Assembly (NCBI RefSeq): GCF_003002055.1
Contig: NZ_PVZF01000002.1
Span: 248,001-312,000, forward strand
Direction: 5' to 3'
From: Kineococcus rhizosphaerae
Lineage (GTDB): Bacteria > Actinomycetota > Actinomycetes > Actinomycetales > Kineococcaceae
Length of the DNA: 64,000 bases
Shown here: positions 61,947 to 64,000 of the stretch, piece by piece
Position numbering within the stretch: the stretch's first letter is position 1
Layout of the letters: the number at the start of each line of letters is the position of its first letter
Position numbers and translations under genes: made by a program
The notes under the pieces: generated by a model
What the model saw: the letters and a program-made list of their open reading frames with translations, nothing else
What the model was told of the DNA's origin: nothing
The model's database searches: none

Positions 61947-62363
61947 ATGCGCGATCCGGGACACCACCAGCACCCCCTGGTCGTCGTCGGGTACGAGCCG
62001 GGTGACGAGCACGCCGTCCTCGAAGCCCTCGCCCAGGCCCGGCTGCGCCGCGGGACGCTCGCGGTGGTGGCCGCCGCCCCGCTGCCCGACGGGCTCCTGG
62101 TCCGCTGCCGCGCGGCGCCGGTCGGCCTCGACGTGCGGCTGCCGCCCGAGGGGGCGGACCTCGCCGAGGCACTGCTCGACCTCGCCGAGCGCGAGCACGC
62201 GGCCCTGCTCGTCGTGGGTCTGGCCCGCCGCGGGGTCGACGACCTGCTCGGCGGCCGCGCCCGTCTCGTCGTCCTCGAAGCCCCCTGCCCCGTGCTGTCG
62301 GTGCCCGAACCGGAGGCCGCCGGCTGCCTGGCCCCCGCCGGAGCGGTCACAATGGGGGTGTGA
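61947..62363 (+). CDS. Small universal-stress-protein-like protein
   Basis: 138 residues, a single Usp-like alpha/beta domain (PLVVVGYEPGDEHAVLEALAQA ... ALLVVGLARRGVDDLLGGRA, ending APCPVLSVPEPEA). The usual nucleotide motif G-x2-G-x9-G is only partly kept, so ATP binding is doubtful. ATG 61947 with GAGGGAG 8-10 nt upstream. Its promoter overlaps a LacI operator. Its stop overlaps the dusB start (GTGA). Confidence 0.75.
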   Translation: MRDPGHHQHPLVVVGYEPGDEHAVLEALAQARLRRGTLAVVAAAPLPDGLLVRCRAAPVGLDVRLPPEGADLAEALLDLAEREHAALLVVGLARRGVDDLLGGRARLVVLEAPCPVLSVPEPEAAGCLAPAGAVTMGV

Positions 62364-63526
62364 GCGCACCCACCCTGACCGCGACCCGGCCCCTGAGGAT
62401 CGGCCCGCTCGTCTCGCCGACGCCCGTCGTCCTGGCGCCGATGGCCGGGATCACGAACTCCGCCTACCGGCGGCTGTGCCGCGAGCAGGGCGAGGGCTTC
62501 TACGTCAGCGAGATGATCACCTCGCGCGCCCTCGTCGAGCGCACCCCCGAGACGATGCGCCTCATCACCTTCGAGGCCGACGAGACCCCCCGCAGCCTGC
62601 AGCTGTACGGCGTGGACCCGCTGACGGTCGCCAAGGCCGTCGAGATGATCGTCGCCGAGGACCTCGCCGACCACGTCGACCTGAACTTCGGCTGCCCCGT
62701 CCCCAAGGTCACCCGCAAGGGCGGCGGTTCGGCGCTGCCGTGGAAGGCCACGCTCTTCCGCGACATCGTCCGCGGTGCCGTGCGCGAGGCGTCCAAGGGC
62801 GGCATCCCGGTGACGGTGAAGATGCGCAAGGGCATCGACGACGACCACCTCACCTACCTGCAGGCCGGCAAGGCCGCGGAGGAGGAGGGCGTCGCGGCCG
62901 TCGCCCTGCACGGGCGCACCGCCTCCCAGCACTACTCCGGCACGGCCGACTGGGACGCGATCGCGCGCCTGAGGGAGACCGTCACGACGATCCCCGTCCT
63001 GGGCAACGGGGACGTGTGGAGCGCAGAGGACGCCCTGGAGATGGTGCGGCGCACCGGGGTCGACGGTGTCGTCGTCGGCCGCGGCTGCCTGGGGCGGCCG
63101 TGGCTGTTCGCCGACCTGCAGGCGGGTTTCGCCGGTCGTCCCGAGCGGGTCAGGCCCGGGCTGCGGCACGTCACCCAGGTCCTGCGCCGGCACGCCGAGC
63201 TCCTGTGCCACTTCTACGAGGACGAGCTGCGCGGTTGCCGCGACATCCGCAAGCACATCTCCTGGTACTTCAAGGGCTACGCCGTCGGTGGGGACATGAG
63301 GGCCAAGCTGGGCCTCGTCGACACCCTGGAGGCGCTCGACGAGCTCATCGCCGGTCTCGACCTCGACCAGCCGTACCCGGGTGAGGCCGCCGAGGGCTCG
63401 CGCGGGCGGGCGGGGTCCCCGCAGGCGAAGGTCGCGCTGCCCGAGGGCTGGCTGGAGAGCCAGGAACTGACCGGCGTCGCCGCCGAGATGATCCGCCAGG
63501 CCGAGCTGTCGGTGTCCGGCGGATGA
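62360..63526 (+). CDS. dusB: tRNA-dihydrouridine synthase
   Basis: 388 residues. FMN-binding TIM barrel with [17 protein letters not shown] at the start, [20 protein letters not shown] carrying the catalytic Cys, [18 protein letters not shown] and VLGNGDVWS. It reduces specific uridines of tRNA to dihydrouridine. GTG 62360; the stop overlaps the dgt start by 4 nt (ATGA). Confidence 0.94.
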   Translation: MSAPTLTATRPLRIGPLVSPTPVVLAPMAGITNSAYRRLCREQGEGFYVSEMITSRALVERTPETMRLITFEADETPRSLQLYGVDPLTVAKAVEMIVAEDLADHVDLNFGCPVPKVTRKGGGSALPWKATLFRDIVRGAVREASKGGIPVTVKMRKGIDDDHLTYLQAGKAAEEEGVAAVALHGRTASQHYSGTADWDAIARLRETVTTIPVLGNGDVWSAEDALEMVRRTGVDGVVVGRGCLGRPWLFADLQAGFAGRPERVRPGLRHVTQVLRRHAELLCHFYEDELRGCRDIRKHISWYFKGYAVGGDMRAKLGLVDTLEALDELIAGLDLDQPYPGEAAEGSRGRAGSPQAKVALPEGWLESQELTGVAAEMIRQAELSVSGG

Positions 63527-64000
63527 GCGGGTACGGGGACCAGGACACCGAGCGGTGGGCGAGCGAGCCCCCCAAGAAGCACTCGCGCAGCGCGTTCGCC
63601 CGCGACCGCGCCCGGGTCCTGCACTCCTCGGCGCTGCGCCGGCTCGCGGCCAAGACCCAGGTCGTGGGTCCCAGCACGGACGACTTCGTCCGCAACCGGC
63701 TGACGCACTCCCTGGAGGTCGCGCAGGTCGGCCGTGAGCTCGGCGCGGCCCTGGGCTGCGACCCCGACGTCGTCGACACGGCGTGCCTGGCCCACGACCT
63801 GGGCCACCCCCCGTTCGGGCACAACGGCGAACGGGCGCTCGCCGAGGCCGCCGCGGACATCGGCGGTTTCGAGGGCAACGCGCAGACGCTGCGCATCCTG
63901 ACCCGGCTGGAACCGAAGTCGGTCGCCGCGGACGGTTCCCCGGTGGGGCTGAACCTGACCCGCGCGAGCCTGGACGCCTCGACGAAGTACCCGTGGCTGC
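63523..64000 (+). CDS. dgt: Deoxyguanosinetriphosphate triphosphohydrolase-like protein, N-terminal part
   Basis: 159 complete codons from ATG 63523 to the window edge. After about 17 residues comes [27 protein letters not shown]; the HD metal site is in [15 protein letters not shown] and [18 protein letters not shown]. Such enzymes cleave dNTPs to deoxynucleosides and triphosphate. dusB-dgt adjacency is common in Actinobacteria. The C-terminal half is outside the window. Confidence 0.9.
   Translation, partial: MSGYGDQDTERWASEPPKKHSRSAFARDRARVLHSSALRRLAAKTQVVGPSTDDFVRNRLTHSLEVAQVGRELGAALGCDPDVVDTACLAHDLGHPPFGHNGERALAEAAADIGGFEGNAQTLRILTRLEPKSVAADGSPVGLNLTRASLDASTKYPWL

Overview
The window is very GC-rich chromosomal DNA. 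Coding is dense, GTG starts are common, and many genes are joined by 1-4 nt stop/start overlaps (GTGA, ATGA). The gene set (hemW, hrcA-dnaJ2, phoH-ybeY-CNNM-era, recO, uppS, zur-like fur, glyS, dusB, dgt) and F420/LLM, DUF3097, DUF4870 and DUF1206 proteins point to an actinobacterium. Chemotaxis genes imply a motile one; a Kineococcus-like member of the Kineosporiaceae is my guess, not something the sequence proves. I see no rRNA, tRNA, CRISPR array, insertion sequence or prophage.

Layout. 1-6.3 kb: a cut acetylxylan esterase-like gene, a diiron-like protein of unknown role, DUF1206, hemW, an EVE protein, an F420-type LLM oxidoreductase, DUF4870 and DUF3097. 6.4-8.7 kb: the heat-shock pair hrcA-dnaJ behind a perfect CIRCE operator. 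8.7-12.1 kb: a two-gene aerotaxis-like receptor (PAS protein plus soluble MCP), then an ECF sigma factor with a membrane GerMN/Gmad2 protein. 12.2-19.2 kb: a HIT protein and genes for the osmolyte N-acetylglutaminylglutamine amide (amidotransferase, GNAT/ATP-grasp ligase, M42 peptidase), interrupted by a Nei-like glycosylase and a coiled-coil gene. 19.2-25.7 kb: a VOC protein, the PTS-type dihydroxyacetone kinase operon dhaKLM, a PhoD-like phosphatase and a three-gene Gfo/Idh-aminotransferase operon.

25.9-31.8 kb: phoH-ybeY-CNNM-era followed by a holin-like/phosphodiesterase fusion. 31.9-41.7 kb: accessory metabolism, with an MBL hydrolase, two aldo-keto reductases, LysR, Tam, glucarate dehydratase plus 5-dehydro-4-deoxyglucarate dehydratase, adenine deaminase, a nucleotidyltransferase and a second glucarate dehydratase-like enzyme. 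The two glucarate units share an operator-like sequence. 41.8-54.4 kb: leuA with a leucine-rich leader peptide, a TPR-GGDEF protein, recO, a beta-lactamase-fold protein, a histidine phosphatase, uppS, ppc, hup, zur and glyS. 54.5-59.6 kb: merR-benE, then an ABC-2 exporter with a DesK/DesR-type two-component system. 59.7-64 kb: a wHTH/DUF559 nuclease-like gene, a LacI regulator divergent from a small Usp protein, dusB and the start of dgt.

The least explained structure is a set of long palindromes between genes. Four elements are exactly 51 nt long, at 2169-2219, 48830-48880, 59657-59707 and 60757-60807. Each carries CGTTGAC at the same offset, and one member has diverged in sequence while keeping perfectly paired arms. 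Two of them bracket the DUF559 gene, and one supplies the stop codon of the lacI gene. A second family, around GGCACACCTC, occurs at 16.9 and 52.3 kb. At least six genes start exactly 6 nt after a TANNNT hexamer, suggesting widespread leaderless transcription.
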